In this document: positions 26,432 through 35,741 of the stretch, piece after piece
How the letters are laid out: the number at the start of each line of letters is the position of its first letter
Position numbering within the stretch: position 1 is the stretch's first letter
The notes under the pieces: model-generated
Told to the model about the DNA's origin: nothing
What the model saw: only the letters and a program-made list of their open reading frames with translations
The model's database searches: none
NCBI RefSeq assembly: GCF_038050405.1
Contig: NZ_CP150900.1
Coordinates: forward strand, 2,046,001-2,110,000
DNA: 64,000 nt
Source of the DNA: Paraburkholderia sp. IMGN_8
Lineage (GTDB): Bacteria; Pseudomonadota; Gammaproteobacteria; Burkholderiales; Burkholderiaceae
Reading direction: 5' to 3'
Made by a program: the position numbers and the translations under genes

Positions 26432-27526
26432 ATGAAGAGAAGAAATCTGCTGACCGCCTTTGCATGGGGCGCGGCCTCGCTGGCGCTCGCCGCGCCGCTT
26501 GCGCAAACCGCACAGGCCGCCGACGCACCGGGCGTCGCGTTCGTCTACCTCGGCAACCCGGGCGATGCCGGCTGGACCTTCGCGCACGACCAGGGTTCGA
26601 AGGAAGCTGAAGCGAAGTTCGGCAGCAAGATCAAGATCACCCGCATCGAGAACGTGCCGGAATCGGCCGACTCCGAGCGCGTGTTCCGCGATCTGGCGAA
26701 CAAGGGCAACAAGATCATCATCGGTTCGAGCTTCGGCTATCAGGACTTCGAACTGAAGGTCGCGAAAGACTTCCCGGACACGGTGTTCCTGCACGCAACC
26801 GGCTACAAGAAGGCGCCGAACTTCGGCACCTATGACGTGCGCATGTATCAGGGCGCGTATCTGGCCGGCGTCGCCGCGGGCTACGTGACGAAGACCAATA
26901 CGCTCGGCTTCGTCGCATCGGTGCCGATCCCTGAAGTGATCCGCAACATCAACGCGTACACGCTGGGCGCGCGTTCGGTGAATCCGAAGGTGCACACCAA
27001 GGTCATCTGGATCAACAGCTGGTTCGATCCGGGTAAGGAAAAGCAGGCCGCTGAAACGCTGATCGGGCAGGGCGCCGACGTGCTGCTGCAAAACACCGAT
27101 TCGAGCGCGACGCTCGCGACCGCTTCGGAGAAGCACGTGCACGCGTTCGGCTGGGATTCGGACATGAAGAAGTTCGGTCCTGACGCGCACCTCGGCTCGG
27201 TGGTCGCGCACTGGGGCGTGTATTACAACGCGGCGATCCAGCAGGTGCTGGACGGCAAGTGGAAGAACGACCCGGTGTGGTGGGGCATTCCGCAAAAGGC
27301 CGTCAATCTTGAAGACCTGAACACGTCGGCAATTCCGGCCGACGCGCAGAAACAGGTGGCGGCGAAGCGCGATGAACTGGCGGGCGGCAAGTGGGACGTG
27401 TTCACCGGCCCGCTCAAGGATCAAGGCGGCGCGGTCAAGGTGCCCGCCGGCAAGACGCTGACCGATCCGGAATTGCAGCGCCTGAACTGGTATGTGGAAG
27501 GCGTGGACGGTTCGCTGCCGAAGTAA
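26432..27526 (+). CDS. BMP-family (PnrA-like) purine/nucleoside-binding protein
   Basis: The 364-aa product has a signal peptide (MKRRNLLTAFAWGAASLAL..., Ala-rich cleavage near residue 30) without a lipobox Cys, so it is a soluble periplasmic protein rather than a lipoprotein. The fold is the BMP/Med type: FVYLGNPGDAGWTFAHDQG, NVPESADSERVFRDLANKG, IIGSSFGYQDFELKVAKDFPD, MYQGAYLAGVAAGYVTKT and LLQNTDSSATLATASEK. AGGAG lies six nt before the ATG at 26432. Known relatives bind purine nucleosides, guanine-type bases or, in some branches, urate/xanthine-like ligands. The gene context favours a purine base. Confidence 0.9.
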   Translation: MKRRNLLTAFAWGAASLALAAPLAQTAQAADAPGVAFVYLGNPGDAGWTFAHDQGSKEAEAKFGSKIKITRIENVPESADSERVFRDLANKGNKIIIGSSFGYQDFELKVAKDFPDTVFLHATGYKKAPNFGTYDVRMYQGAYLAGVAAGYVTKTNTLGFVASVPIPEVIRNINAYTLGARSVNPKVHTKVIWINSWFDPGKEKQAAETLIGQGADVLLQNTDSSATLATASEKHVHAFGWDSDMKKFGPDAHLGSVVAHWGVYYNAAIQQVLDGKWKNDPVWWGIPQKAVNLEDLNTSAIPADAQKQVAAKRDELAGGKWDVFTGPLKDQGGAVKVPAGKTLTDPELQRLNWYVEGVDGSLPK

Positions 27527-27596
27527 CGCAGGTTCGCGATGATCGACCGGGTCGCGAACGACCAGGCCGCGGTTTCAGCAACCGCTGCTTTAAGGA

Positions 27597-27626
27597 GCTG
27601 CGTCCAGTACGGACGCAGCTTTTTTT
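27597..27626 (+). terminator. Terminator of the BMP transporter operon
   Basis: GCTGCGTCC (27597-27605), loop AGTAC, GGACGCAGC (27611-27619), then a T-run 27620-27626: a canonical rho-independent terminator about 70 bp past the stop codon. Confidence 0.93.
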
Positions 27627-27675
27627 GGGGCTTCAGTTTTGCTTTGAATTCCGCTCGGGTTGAGCGCGCAACGCC

Positions 27676-27882
27676 CTAGTCGATGCGCAAGCCGACCTTG
27701 ATGGTGACCTGCCAGTAGGCGACCTTGTCGTTTTCGATCTGGCCCCGCGTTTCCGTCACCTCGAACCAGTGCAAATTGCGCAGCGTCTTCGATGCTTTTG
27801 AAATCGCGGTGCTGATGGCGTCGTCGATCGACGTGGTCGATGAACCGGTCAGTTCAATTTGTTTGTAGACGTGGTCTGACAT
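27676..27882 (-). CDS. Dodecin family flavin-binding protein
   Basis: The 68-aa product begins MSDHVYKQIELTGSSTTSIDDAI and contains LRNLHWFEVTETRGQIENDKVAYWQVTIKVGLRID, including the conserved Trp (about residue 36) that stacks on flavin and the terminal strand of the dodecin fold. Dodecins assemble as hollow 12-mers that store or buffer riboflavin, FMN or CoA. The ATG at 27882 has a near-perfect AAGGAGGAA ribosome site, suggesting strong expression. The gene is alone on the minus strand between convergent and divergent neighbours. Confidence 0.93.
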   Translation of the reverse strand: MSDHVYKQIELTGSSTTSIDDAISTAISKASKTLRNLHWFEVTETRGQIENDKVAYWQVTIKVGLRID

Positions 27883-28064
27883 GAACTTCCTCCTTTGATC
27901 TTCGTTGGTGTGCAAAAAGTATAGGCAATGGAACGGGGCTGGCGTCCGGCGCGTAAGCGAGCTGAGTGCGTCATGCCGCAGATCGTGTGCCCGATATGCC
28001 GGCGGCAGGCGCGGCCGCTATCATGTCTGCGCAAACTCAACCTGAAACCTGACGAGGCTCGAAA

Positions 28065-28958
28065 GTGGAACTTGGTTTTTGCGGTCCCGGTTTGATGGGC
28101 GCGCCGATGATCCGGCATTTGCTGCGCGCAGGGCATACCGTGCATGTCTGGAACCGCACGCGGGCCAAAGCGGAAGCGCTGCTGGCGGACGGCGCTCAGG
28201 TCGTCGCTACGCCGCTTGATCTGGCTGCGCGCTGCGAAGCGGTGCTGTTGTGCGTCGCGGATGCGGCAGCGGTCGAAGCGGTGGTGTTCGGTGACGCGGG
28301 GCTGCTCAGCGCCGGCGCACCGGGCCGGGTGCGCTGGATTGTCGATCACTCCAGCATCCCGCCGGCGGCGACGCGCGCGCTCGCGCAGCGTGCGGCGGCG
28401 GTTGCGGGCGAGGGCGCTGGCGTCGGCTGGATCGATGCGCCGGTGTCGGGCGGGGTGGCGGGCGCCGCGGCTGGCACGCTGGCGGTCATGGCCGGCGGCG
28501 CCGCGGCGGATGTCGAGGCTGTCAGGCCGGTGCTCGGCGCGTACGCGGCCCGTGTCACGCATATGGGGGAGGTCGGAGCGGGTCAGACCACCAAACTCTG
28601 CAATCAGACCATCGTCACCGCGACGCTGGCGGCGATCGCCGAAGCGGTGAGTCTTGCGCAACGCAGCGGCATCGACGCCGCGAAACTGATCGAGGGTCTC
28701 GCGGGTGGTTGGGCCGATTCGGTGCTGTTGCAGATTTTCGTGCCGCGCATGACGCAAAACGGGCTCGCGCCGATCGGCGCGTTTCGCACGTTCCAGAAGG
28801 ATATCGACACGGTTGCGGCCACCGCTTACGAAACCGGGACGCCGATGCCGGTGTCTTCGACGGTCCAGCAACTGTTGCGCCTCGGCGCGGCAATGGGCCT
28901 CGCCGAGGCCGATCTGTCGGCTTTCATCGACGTTTTGCAGACGCCACGCGGCGGCTAA
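28065..28958 (+). CDS. NAD(P)-dependent beta-hydroxyacid dehydrogenase (HIBADH/GlxR-like)
   Basis: The protein is 297 aa from a GTG start with GAGG upstream. N-terminal Rossmann motif GFCGPGLMGAPM (about residues 4-15), substrate-binding motif DAPVSGGVAGAAAGTL (about 125-140) and the catalytic-Lys region GEVGAGQTTKLCNQ (about 168-181, Lys near 177) are all intact. The family reduces or oxidises 3-hydroxyisobutyrate, tartronate semialdehyde or related acids. Tartronate semialdehyde reductase would fit glyoxylate disposal after allantoin breakdown, but no glyoxylate carboligase gene is near, so that role is only a guess. Its own promoter region is the 180-bp gap shared with dodecin. Confidence 0.9.
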   Translation: MELGFCGPGLMGAPMIRHLLRAGHTVHVWNRTRAKAEALLADGAQVVATPLDLAARCEAVLLCVADAAAVEAVVFGDAGLLSAGAPGRVRWIVDHSSIPPAATRALAQRAAAVAGEGAGVGWIDAPVSGGVAGAAAGTLAVMAGGAAADVEAVRPVLGAYAARVTHMGEVGAGQTTKLCNQTIVTATLAAIAEAVSLAQRSGIDAAKLIEGLAGGWADSVLLQIFVPRMTQNGLAPIGAFRTFQKDIDTVAATAYETGTPMPVSSTVQQLLRLGAAMGLAEADLSAFIDVLQTPRGG

Positions 28959-29050
28959 AGCCGGATGGTAGGCGCGCGTGCGGGTTGGTTTCGCGATAAC
29001 CTGCTAAAATGTTCGGTTTTTCGCCGATATCACATTCAAAGGGACGCGCC

Positions 29051-30643
29051 GTGCTGTCTACCGCCAATATCACCATGCAATTCGGGCCAAAGCCCCTCTT
29101 CGAGAACATCTCGGTCAAATTCGGGGAAGGGAACCGCTATGGCCTGATCGGTGCGAACGGCTGCGGTAAGTCCACCTTCATGAAGATCCTCGGTAGCGAT
29201 CTGGAGCCGAGCTCGGGCAACGTGATGCTCGAGCCGAACGTGCGTCTCGGTAAGTTGCGCCAGGATCAGTTCGCGTACGAAGACGTGCGCGTGCTCGACG
29301 TCGTGATGATGGGCCACACCGAAATGTGGGCCGCGATGACCGAGCGCGACGCGATCTACGCGAACCCCGACGCGACCGACGACGACTACATGCATGCCGC
29401 CGAACTCGAAGCGAAGTTCGCCGAGTACGACGGCTACACCGCCGAAGCGCGCGCGGGCGAACTGCTGCTCGGCATCGGCATCGCGATCGAAGACCACAAC
29501 GGTCCGATGAGCAACGTCGCGCCGGGCTGGAAACTGCGTGTGCTGCTTGCGCAGGCGCTGTTCTCGAAGCCGGACGTGCTGCTGCTGGACGAGCCGACCA
29601 ACAACCTGGACATCAACTCGATCCGTTGGCTGGAAGACGTGCTCAACCAGTACAACTCGACGATGATCATCATCTCGCACGATCGACATTTCCTGAACCA
29701 GGTCTGCACGCACATGGCGGACATGGACTTCGGCACGCTGAAGATCTATCCGGGCAATTACGACGACTACATGCTGGCCAGCACGCAGGCGCGCGAGCGT
29801 CAGCAGAACGCCAACGCGAAGGCGAAGGAGCGCGTCGCCGACCTGCAGGACTTCGTGCGCCGCTTCTCGGCCAACAAGTCGAAGGCGCGTCAGGCCACCA
29901 GCCGTCTGAAGATGATCGACAAGATCAAGATCGAGGAATTCAAGCCGTCGTCGCGGCAGAACCCGTTCATTCGCTTCGAGTACGAGAAGAAGCTGCACAA
30001 CATCGCGGTGGTCGCCGACAGGATTTCGAAGAAGTACGAGCGCCAGATCTTCAACGATTTCAGCATCAGCGTGCAGCCGGGCGAGCGTATCGCGATCATC
30101 GGCGAGAACGGTGCGGGTAAGACCACGCTGCTGCGCTCGCTGCTTGGCAAGCTCACGCTCGATCACGGCACGGTGAAGTGGGCCGAAAACGCGAATGTCG
30201 GTTACATGCCGCAGGATACGTACGAAGAGTTTCCGAGCGACGTCACGCTGATGGACTGGATCGACGGCTATCGCAAGGAAGGCGACGACGAGCAGATGGT
30301 GCGCGGCACGCTCGGCCGGCTGCTGTTCAATGCCGACGACATCCGCAAGTCTGTGAAGGTGCTGTCGGGCGGCGAGAAGGGCCGCATGATCTGGGGCAAG
30401 CTGATGCTGGGCCGCCACAACGTGCTGCTGATGGACGAGCCGACCAACCACATGGACATGGAGTCGATCGAGTCGCTGCAGATCGCGCTTGATAAGTACG
30501 AGGGAACGTTGATTTTCGTGTCCCATGATCGTGAGTTTGTGAGCGGGTTGGCGAACCGGATTATTGAAGTGCGTACGGACGGGACGTTGAATGACTTCGG
30601 TGGTAACTATGAAGACTTCCTGTTGAGTCAAGGCGTGCAGTAA
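29051..30643 (+). CDS. ABC-F family ATPase (YbiT-like)
   Basis: The 530-aa soluble protein has two full nucleotide-binding domains: Walker [11 protein letters not shown] (about 37-46) and [10 protein letters not shown] (about 350-359). The signatures are diverged in domain 1 ([16 protein letters not shown]) and [12 protein letters not shown] in domain 2, and both Walker B motifs read [20 protein letters not shown]. The ~80-residue linker rich in Lys/Arg ([22 protein letters not shown]...) is the P-site tRNA interaction motif of ABC-F factors. These act on the ribosome, not in membranes. GTG 29051 matches the family start ([12 protein letters not shown]). Confidence 0.93.
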   Translation: MLSTANITMQFGPKPLFENISVKFGEGNRYGLIGANGCGKSTFMKILGSDLEPSSGNVMLEPNVRLGKLRQDQFAYEDVRVLDVVMMGHTEMWAAMTERDAIYANPDATDDDYMHAAELEAKFAEYDGYTAEARAGELLLGIGIAIEDHNGPMSNVAPGWKLRVLLAQALFSKPDVLLLDEPTNNLDINSIRWLEDVLNQYNSTMIIISHDRHFLNQVCTHMADMDFGTLKIYPGNYDDYMLASTQARERQQNANAKAKERVADLQDFVRRFSANKSKARQATSRLKMIDKIKIEEFKPSSRQNPFIRFEYEKKLHNIAVVADRISKKYERQIFNDFSISVQPGERIAIIGENGAGKTTLLRSLLGKLTLDHGTVKWAENANVGYMPQDTYEEFPSDVTLMDWIDGYRKEGDDEQMVRGTLGRLLFNADDIRKSVKVLSGGEKGRMIWGKLMLGRHNVLLMDEPTNHMDMESIESLQIALDKYEGTLIFVSHDREFVSGLANRIIEVRTDGTLNDFGGNYEDFLLSQGVQ

Positions 30644-30671
30644 GCTGTTCGTTGCCTCACTTTTTTGTCGC

Positions 30672-30703
30672 AAAGCCTGCTTCTTTGAAGTGGGCTTTTT
30701 TTT
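30672..30703 (+). terminator. Terminator after the ABC-F gene
   Basis: AAAGCCTGCTTC and GAAGTGGGCTTT form an imperfect stem around CTTT(30683-30686 region), followed by a T-run reaching 30703. It lies immediately at the left edge of palindromic element A. Confidence 0.8.
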
Positions 30704-31465
30704 ATGGCGTGGCGTTGTTTGGTTGTACGCCTGCGGTGGTGGCCTTTCCTTGATTTGTTAGTGGTCTATTAGCGTCGCCCCTGTGCGGGGCAGGCACTTA
30801 CTTTCTTTGCCGCCGCAAAGAAAGTAAGCAAAGAAAGCGGCTTCACACCGCTAACGTTTAAGCGGGTCCCCTGGCTTGGAGGAGACAGTGGAGCATCTGG
30901 AATCAGTGTTCTCGCGCATTCCGCGCTGGTGACAAGGCAGTCATACTTCCGGCGACGCTGCGCGCGCCGACGCGGTACTTCATAAAACCGCTAGCCGTTT
31001 CTTGCGTTCAGCGCACTTCCAAAACCACCAGCCAATTTTGGCGCCTCGCCGAGGCGTAGCCGATGGCCCCCACCGCGCGCAAACGAAGTCACTGGTTTCC
31101 CTTGCAAACCGTTCCGGCGAGCACGCAGTGCGAGGTGGGAAGGATGATGCCGAAGGCGCGCACGCCCCATCGGTTTTGAGAAGTACCGCCACGGCGCGCG
31201 TAGCGCCGCCGGAAGTATGACTGCCTTGTCACCAGCGCGGAGTGCGCGAGAACACCGATTCCAGATGCTCCACTACCTCCTCCAAGCCAGGGGACCCGCT
31301 TAAGAATTAGCGGTGTGAAGCCGCTTTCTTTGCTTACTTTCTTTGCGGCGGCAAAGAAAGTAAGTGCCTGCCCCGCACAGGGGCGACGCTAATAAACCAC
31401 TAAGAAATCAAGGAAAGGCCACCACCGCAGGCACACAGCCAAAAAGCGCCGCGCAGGCAAAAAAA
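30703..31465. repeat. Giant palindromic intergenic element, copy A
   Basis: The core arms 30729-30990 and 31171-31432 are inverted copies of each other, 262 bp each; by eye I count about 15 mismatches. Weaker similarity extends to about 30703 and 31465. The centre (30991-31170) is unpaired. Each arm holds nested hairpins: GCCCC-tgtgc-GGGGC (30777-30791), CTTACTTTCTTTGC-cgcc-GCAAAGAAAGTAAG (30797-30828; mirrored at 31333-31364) and AGCGG-N7-CCGCT (30836-30852). No transposase and no supported gene lies inside. It sits between the ABC-F gene terminator and the nitronate monooxygenase-like gene. Related elements are at 38715-39595 and 53399-54140. Confidence 0.92.
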
Positions 31466-31609
31466 CAAAAAAACCTCACTACGAAGTGACCAACATCAAC
31501 TAACCAAACCGAAAACCAAACCCGCAACCCAACCCCTTGACCCAAAGCAACGCAAGCCGCGCGTAACGACCGATTATCACCGTTTCGATAATCCACCCAG
31601 CGGATCACT

Positions 31610-32800
31610 ATGCTTACCTCTCACTCCTTCCCACCTCTAATCATCCGCGGCCGCGCTCTACTGCCGATTGTGCAAGGCGGCATGGGCGTGGGCATCTCAG
31701 CTCACCGGCTCGCCGGCAGCGTCGCTCGCGAGGGCGCACTCGGCACCATCGCCAGCATCGACCTGCGCCATCACCACCACGATCTGATCGAACTCTGCCG
31801 TCAAACCCCAGACCGGGCCACCCTGGAACAAGCCAACCTCACCGCGCTAGCCCGCGAAATCCACTCCGCCAAAGCGATCAGCGAAGGTCGCGGGATGATC
31901 GCCGTCAACGTGATGAAAGCCGTCAACGCGCAAGCAGACTACGTGCGCGTCGCCTGTGAAAACGGTGCCGACGCGATCGTGATGGGGGCGGGTCTGCCGC
32001 TCGATTTGCCCGACATGACCGAAGGCCACGATATTGCATTGATTCCCATCCTGTCGGACAGCCGCGGCATTGCGCTGGTGCTGAAAAAGTGGATGAAAAA
32101 AGGCCGTCTGCCAGACGCCGTCGTGATCGAACATCCGGCCCACGCAGGCGGCCACCTTGGCGTGACCAACCTCGCTGACCTGCACGACCAGCGCTTCGAC
32201 TTTTTTCGCATCATCGAAGAACTCGATGCGGTATTCACGTCGCTCGGCCTGGATCGCAAAGACGTACCGTTGATCGTCGCGGGTGGCATCAATAGCCACG
32301 AAGCCGTGCGTGAGCTGTTGAACGCAGGCGCAAGCGGCGCGCAACTCGGCACGCCGTTCGCCGTCACCGAAGAAGGCGATGCGCATCCTGACTTCAAGCG
32401 CGTGCTGGCAGACGCAACGCCCGATGACATCGTCGAGTTTGTCAGCGTCACGGGACTGCCCGCGCGCGCCGTGAAAACGCCCTGGTTGATGCGCTATCTG
32501 CGCAACGAAACAAAAATTCGCGAGAAGATCGGCGCGCTCAAACATGTCTGTCCGACAGCACTCGAATGCCTGAGCGTCTGTGGCATGCGCGACGGTATCG
32601 AGAAATTCGGCCACTTCTGCATCGATACGCGACTGGCCGCGGCGTTGCGCGGCGACGTGGCCAATGGTCTGTTCTTCCGCGGCCGCGAAGCATTGCCGTT
32701 CGGCACCGCGATTCGCAGCGTGCACGATCTGATCGAATTGCTGTTGACCGGTGTGACGCGACCGGCAGTCGCAGGGCGGCGGGCATTTTCGCTTGGTTGA
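31610..32800 (+). CDS. Nitronate monooxygenase-like flavoprotein (2-nitropropane dioxygenase family)
   Basis: The 396-aa FMN-dependent TIM-barrel protein has LPIVQGGMGVGISAHRLAGSVAREGALGTIAS at the N-terminus (FMN-binding GGMG), VVIEHPAHAGGHLG (phosphate/active-site region near residue 180) and the C-terminal phosphate-binding IVAGGINSHEAVRELLNAGASGAQLGTPF. The catalytic-His position lies in EHPAHAGGH. The family oxidises alkyl nitronates or has enoyl-reductase-like members (FabK). The Cys-rich segment CPTALECLSVC near the C-terminus is notable and typical of a subgroup with longer tails. The gene appears solitary, after palindromic element A. Confidence 0.85.
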   Translation: MLTSHSFPPLIIRGRALLPIVQGGMGVGISAHRLAGSVAREGALGTIASIDLRHHHHDLIELCRQTPDRATLEQANLTALAREIHSAKAISEGRGMIAVNVMKAVNAQADYVRVACENGADAIVMGAGLPLDLPDMTEGHDIALIPILSDSRGIALVLKKWMKKGRLPDAVVIEHPAHAGGHLGVTNLADLHDQRFDFFRIIEELDAVFTSLGLDRKDVPLIVAGGINSHEAVRELLNAGASGAQLGTPFAVTEEGDAHPDFKRVLADATPDDIVEFVSVTGLPARAVKTPWLMRYLRNETKIREKIGALKHVCPTALECLSVCGMRDGIEKFGHFCIDTRLAAALRGDVANGLFFRGREALPFGTAIRSVHDLIELLLTGVTRPAVAGRRAFSLG

Positions 32801-32870
32801 TACGCGTCAACGCGCACGCTGGCGAGACCTTCGACAATCCCCGCAGGCAAACAAACACTCGGGGAAGAAC

Positions 32871-33527
32871 ATGAAGCACTCGCTCAGGAACAGAATCAAG
32901 GCCGCCGCCGTCGCGTCGAGCCTGCTATGCGCGGGCGCTCTGGCTCAGCAAGCGCACGCCGCCGGCGACGACCAGATGAGCGGCATTCACGCCGGCGACG
33001 TACTGGTGCGTCTGCGGGCGATCAGCATCATACCGAACGTGACGACCAACCAATCGCTGTCGGCGCTGAACGTGGGCGTCAACAACGCCATCGTGCCGGA
33101 ACTGGATCTGACGTACATGATCCGCGATTACCTCGGCGTCGAGCTAATTCTGGGCACGTCGCGCCATCAGCTCACGTCGAGCCTCGGCAATCTCGGTGGC
33201 GTGAACGTTCTGCCACCCACGCTGCTGCTGCAATATCACTTCAATCACGCCGGGCGTATCCGTCCGTATGTCGGTGCGGGTATCAATTACACGTATTTCT
33301 ATAACAATGGCCTGAACGCCGGCGGCCAGCCGATCTCGATCACGAATCACAGCTTCGGCCCGGCGTTGCAAGCCGGCGTCGACGTGCAGGTGACCAAGTC
33401 GCTGTTCGTCAACGCGGACATCAAGAAGATCTGGATGCACACGGATGCATCGCTCGGCGGTCAGTCGCTCGGCCGACTGAGTATCGATCCGGTGGTGGTC
33501 GGTCTGGGTGTCGGTATGCGGTTCTGA
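32871..33527 (+). CDS. OmpW-family outer-membrane protein
   Basis: The 218-aa product has a signal peptide (MKHSLRNRIKAAAVASSLLCAG...AHA, cleavage near residue 34) and an eight-strand barrel. OmpW signatures are AGDVLVRLRAISIIPN after the signal, LPPTLLLQYHF near the middle, RPYVGAGINYTYFY and a terminal strand VGLGVGMRF ending in Phe. OmpW proteins form a narrow hydrophobic channel for small hydrophobic compounds. GGGGAAGAAC precedes the ATG at 32871, 71 bp after the monooxygenase gene. Confidence 0.93.
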   Translation: MKHSLRNRIKAAAVASSLLCAGALAQQAHAAGDDQMSGIHAGDVLVRLRAISIIPNVTTNQSLSALNVGVNNAIVPELDLTYMIRDYLGVELILGTSRHQLTSSLGNLGGVNVLPPTLLLQYHFNHAGRIRPYVGAGINYTYFYNNGLNAGGQPISITNHSFGPALQAGVDVQVTKSLFVNADIKKIWMHTDASLGGQSLGRLSIDPVVVGLGVGMRF

Positions 33528-33561
33528 TTGCAGCCTCTTCGGCTCAGCGCTCAAAAAAGCG

Positions 33562-33589
33562 AAAACGCCGGGAGCTCCCGGCGTTTTTT
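33562..33589. terminator. Bidirectional terminator, ompW / DUF1289 gene
   Basis: AAAACGCCGGGAG and CTCCCGGCGTTTT make a perfect 13-bp palindrome flanked by A- and T-runs between two convergent genes. A small direct repeat (TTATTGCAAGCGC twice, 33588-33612) follows. Confidence 0.93.
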
Positions 33590-33632
33590 ATTGCAAGCGC
33601 TTATTGCAAGCGCGACCCGGGCCGAGCAGCGG

Positions 33633-33836
33633 TTACAGCTTGTCGTACTTGAAGCGCATTGCCGTGCCGTCCTGCTCGATGCGGACCCACACAGCGTGCT
33701 TTTCCTCGTCGCTGAGGAACACCCAATTGGACACTTCAGCCGCGGTGCGGCCGCAGCCTTTGCAGACCTCGTCGAAGAGCGTGGAGCAGACGCCGATGCA
33801 CGGGCTGTCGGGAAGATCGTGGAGATTCGAAGCCAT
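33633..33836 (-). CDS. DUF1289 cysteine-rich small protein
   Basis: The 67-aa product has the DUF1289 motif D-S-P-C-I-G-V-C-x7-C-K-G-C-G-R-T (Cys at about 13, 17, 25 and 28), followed by WVFLSDEEKHAVWVRI. Four cysteines suggest a metal or Fe-S site; the function is unknown. It is convergent with ompW across the terminator. Confidence 0.88.
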   Translation of the reverse strand: MASNLHDLPDSPCIGVCSTLFDEVCKGCGRTAAEVSNWVFLSDEEKHAVWVRIEQDGTAMRFKYDKL

Positions 33837-34098
33837 CGGAAACCTTGGGGCGGGAAGCGGAGATCCGCCATGTTAACCGATGTAGCGCGTGCGCCTCGCG
33901 GACGCATGAGGTAGCCCGGCAAGCGCCGCCCTGGGCGCCGGCATTCGCCTCGGACAGCGCGAGCAGCCGCGAACGCGGAAGTACAACCGGTATGGCGGCG
34001 CATCGACCGGCGTCGCATGTCATCGGGAGATACTAAGAGAATGCTTACAAAACGGCTTCATTCGCGAATAGACCGAGCTGTTCAAACAAAAAAGTGCT

Positions 34099-34308
34099 TC
34101 AACCGCCGAATCCCAATTGCCACAACGGTGGCCACAACAGCGCGCCGTTCAATACGACAAGGAACGCGTCGGACAGCCCGGCCAGCACGAGCGGCAGGCC
34201 GCGCATGCGCCAGCCGCGCATCTGGCGGGCGTCCGGCGTCTGGCGAATCAACGGCATGATCGCAAGCGGCAATTGCAGGGTCCGCCCTACCTGGCTTGCA
34301 GCCAGCAG
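34099..34308 (-). pseudogene. C-terminal remnant of an NRAMP/MntH-type metal transporter
   Basis: The minus-strand frame encodes LLAASQVGRTLQLPLAIMPL, then IRQTPDARQMRGWRMRGLPL and a final hydrophobic helix ending in NGALLWPPLWQLGFGG-stop. This matches the last two helices of NRAMP (Mn/Fe-H+) transporters, where L-x-x-S-Q-V-x-L-x-L-Q-L-P-F-A-x-x-P-L-x-x-x-T is characteristic. The upstream ~350 residues expected of the family are missing, and the preceding codons are unrelated. I read it as the tail of a deleted mntH-like gene. Confidence 0.55.
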
Positions 34309-34402
34309 TTGATGGGAGCCGTGCTGTTCAACCAAAGTGCAAACTGCGGGTGTAACGTGACAACGACACAACACCGCGACGGACACTAGCGTTTTTTTCG
34401 GG

Positions 34403-34430
34403 TAGACACGGGCCGATAACCCGCTAAAAT
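34403..34430 (+). promoter_or_regulatory. Candidate promoter of the pot operon
   Basis: TAGACA (34403-34408), a 16-bp spacer and TAAAAT (34425-34430). It would give a leader of about 170 nt before potF. Confidence 0.4.
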
Positions 34431-34608
34431 TGCGCCCATTTTGTTGCGGCGCGGCTTACGCTGTGCTGTTTGCGCGACAGCCTGGCATTTTTTTTGAAGC
34501 GCGCAATAATTAATGGTAGTTTTCGGGTTTTTCAGGGGAGCCGTGCGTGCTGTATCGCGGCGTGAATGAGGAAGAGGCCGGCTCGGCCGGTCAGAATCGG
34601 AGAACGGA

Positions 34609-35709
34609 ATGAAAAAACGAGTAGTGGGGCAAGTGGCGGCGCTGGTCTTGTGTGCGACGCCTTGGTTGACGGCCGCTGCGAAAGACACGCAGCTAAACGT
34701 GTATAACTGGTCCGATTACATTGCCAAGGACACCATTCCGAACTTCACCAAGCAGACCGGCGTCCAGGTCAAATACGACAACTACGACAGCGACGATACG
34801 CTGCAAGCCAAGCTCCTTACCGGCAATTCCGGCTACGACATCGTCGTGCCGACCAGCAATTACGCCGGCAAGCAGATCACCGCGGGCATCTTCGCGCCGC
34901 TCGACAAATCGAAGCTGCCGAACCTGAAATACCTCGACCCGTCGCTCATGGCGCTGGTGGCCGGCGCCGACCCGGGCAACAAGTACACGGTGCCCTGGGC
35001 GTACGGTACGACCGGCCTCGGCTACAACGTCACCAAGGCGCAGCAGATCCTCGGCAAGAACGTGCCGCTCGACAACTGGGACGTCCTCTTCAAGCCGGAA
35101 AACATTTCGAAGCTGAAAGCCTGCGGCGTGTCCGTGCTCGACGCACCGGACCAGATGTTCGCCGCCGCGCTGCACTATATCGGCAAGGATCCGATGAGCA
35201 CGAATCCGGCCGACTACCGCGCCGCGCTTAACATGATGAAGAAGATCCGCCCGTACATTACCCAGTTCAACTCGTCGGGCTATATCAACGACCTGGTCGG
35301 CGGCGACGTGTGCTTCGCGTACGGCTGGTCGGGTGACGTCGTGATCGCCAAGCATCGCGCGGTCGAAGCGAAGAAGGCCTACAAGATCGAGTACTACATT
35401 CCGAAGGGCGGCGCGCCGGTGTGGTTCGACGTGATGGCGATTCCGAAGGACGCCAAGAACAAGGAAGCCGCGCTCGAGTGGATCAACTACATCGAAACGC
35501 CGCAGGTGCACGCCGCGATCACCAACGCCGTCTACTATCCGAGCACCAACCTCGAGGCGCGCAAGTACGTGGACAAGGACGTGGCGAACGACCCGGCCGT
35601 GTATCCGTCGCCTGACGTCATCAAGACCTTGTTCCTGCTGAAGCCCCTGCCGCCGGAAATCCAGCGGCTGCAAACGCGGCTGTGGACTGAATTCAAGTCC
35701 GGCCGCTGA
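34609..35709 (+). CDS. potF: Polyamine ABC transporter substrate-binding protein (PotF/PotD-like)
   Basis: The 366-aa product has a signal peptide (cleavage near residue 24) and the spermidine/putrescine-binding fold: LNVYNWSDYIAKDTIPNFTKQTG, YDIVVPTSNYAGKQI, VPWAYGTTGLGYN, LDAPDQMF and VCFAYGWSGDVVIA. Trp and Asp/Glu residues in WSDY, YGTTG and WSGD correspond to the polyamine-binding pocket. It is the first gene of potFGHI; GGAG precedes the ATG. Putrescine is the most likely ligand by similarity to PotF. Confidence 0.92.
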   Translation: MKKRVVGQVAALVLCATPWLTAAAKDTQLNVYNWSDYIAKDTIPNFTKQTGVQVKYDNYDSDDTLQAKLLTGNSGYDIVVPTSNYAGKQITAGIFAPLDKSKLPNLKYLDPSLMALVAGADPGNKYTVPWAYGTTGLGYNVTKAQQILGKNVPLDNWDVLFKPENISKLKACGVSVLDAPDQMFAAALHYIGKDPMSTNPADYRAALNMMKKIRPYITQFNSSGYINDLVGGDVCFAYGWSGDVVIAKHRAVEAKKAYKIEYYIPKGGAPVWFDVMAIPKDAKNKEAALEWINYIETPQVHAAITNAVYYPSTNLEARKYVDKDVANDPAVYPSPDVIKTLFLLKPLPPEIQRLQTRLWTEFKSGR

Positions 35710-35741
35710 ACCTGCGGCCATTGTGAACGGGTAAGTATCAT

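Larger units (their letters stand above)
33837..34608. other. Intergenic region with an NRAMP remnant and the pot promoter
   Basis: Apart from the NRAMP-like fragment at 34099-34308 I see no gene in 33837-34608. The right part holds a promoter candidate (34403-34430) and a roughly 170-base untranslated leader of the potF transcript. Confidence 0.5.

Noticed and set aside
30980..31220. Similar small frames inside elements A and B on both strands (for example SSF(P/Q)PRTACSPER on minus and RSGEHAVRG on plus, at 31000-31200 and 39020-39350)
   Set aside because: Similarity follows from DNA identity: substitutions between A and B change amino acids in both frames, copy C lacks the frames, and no ribosome sites are present.
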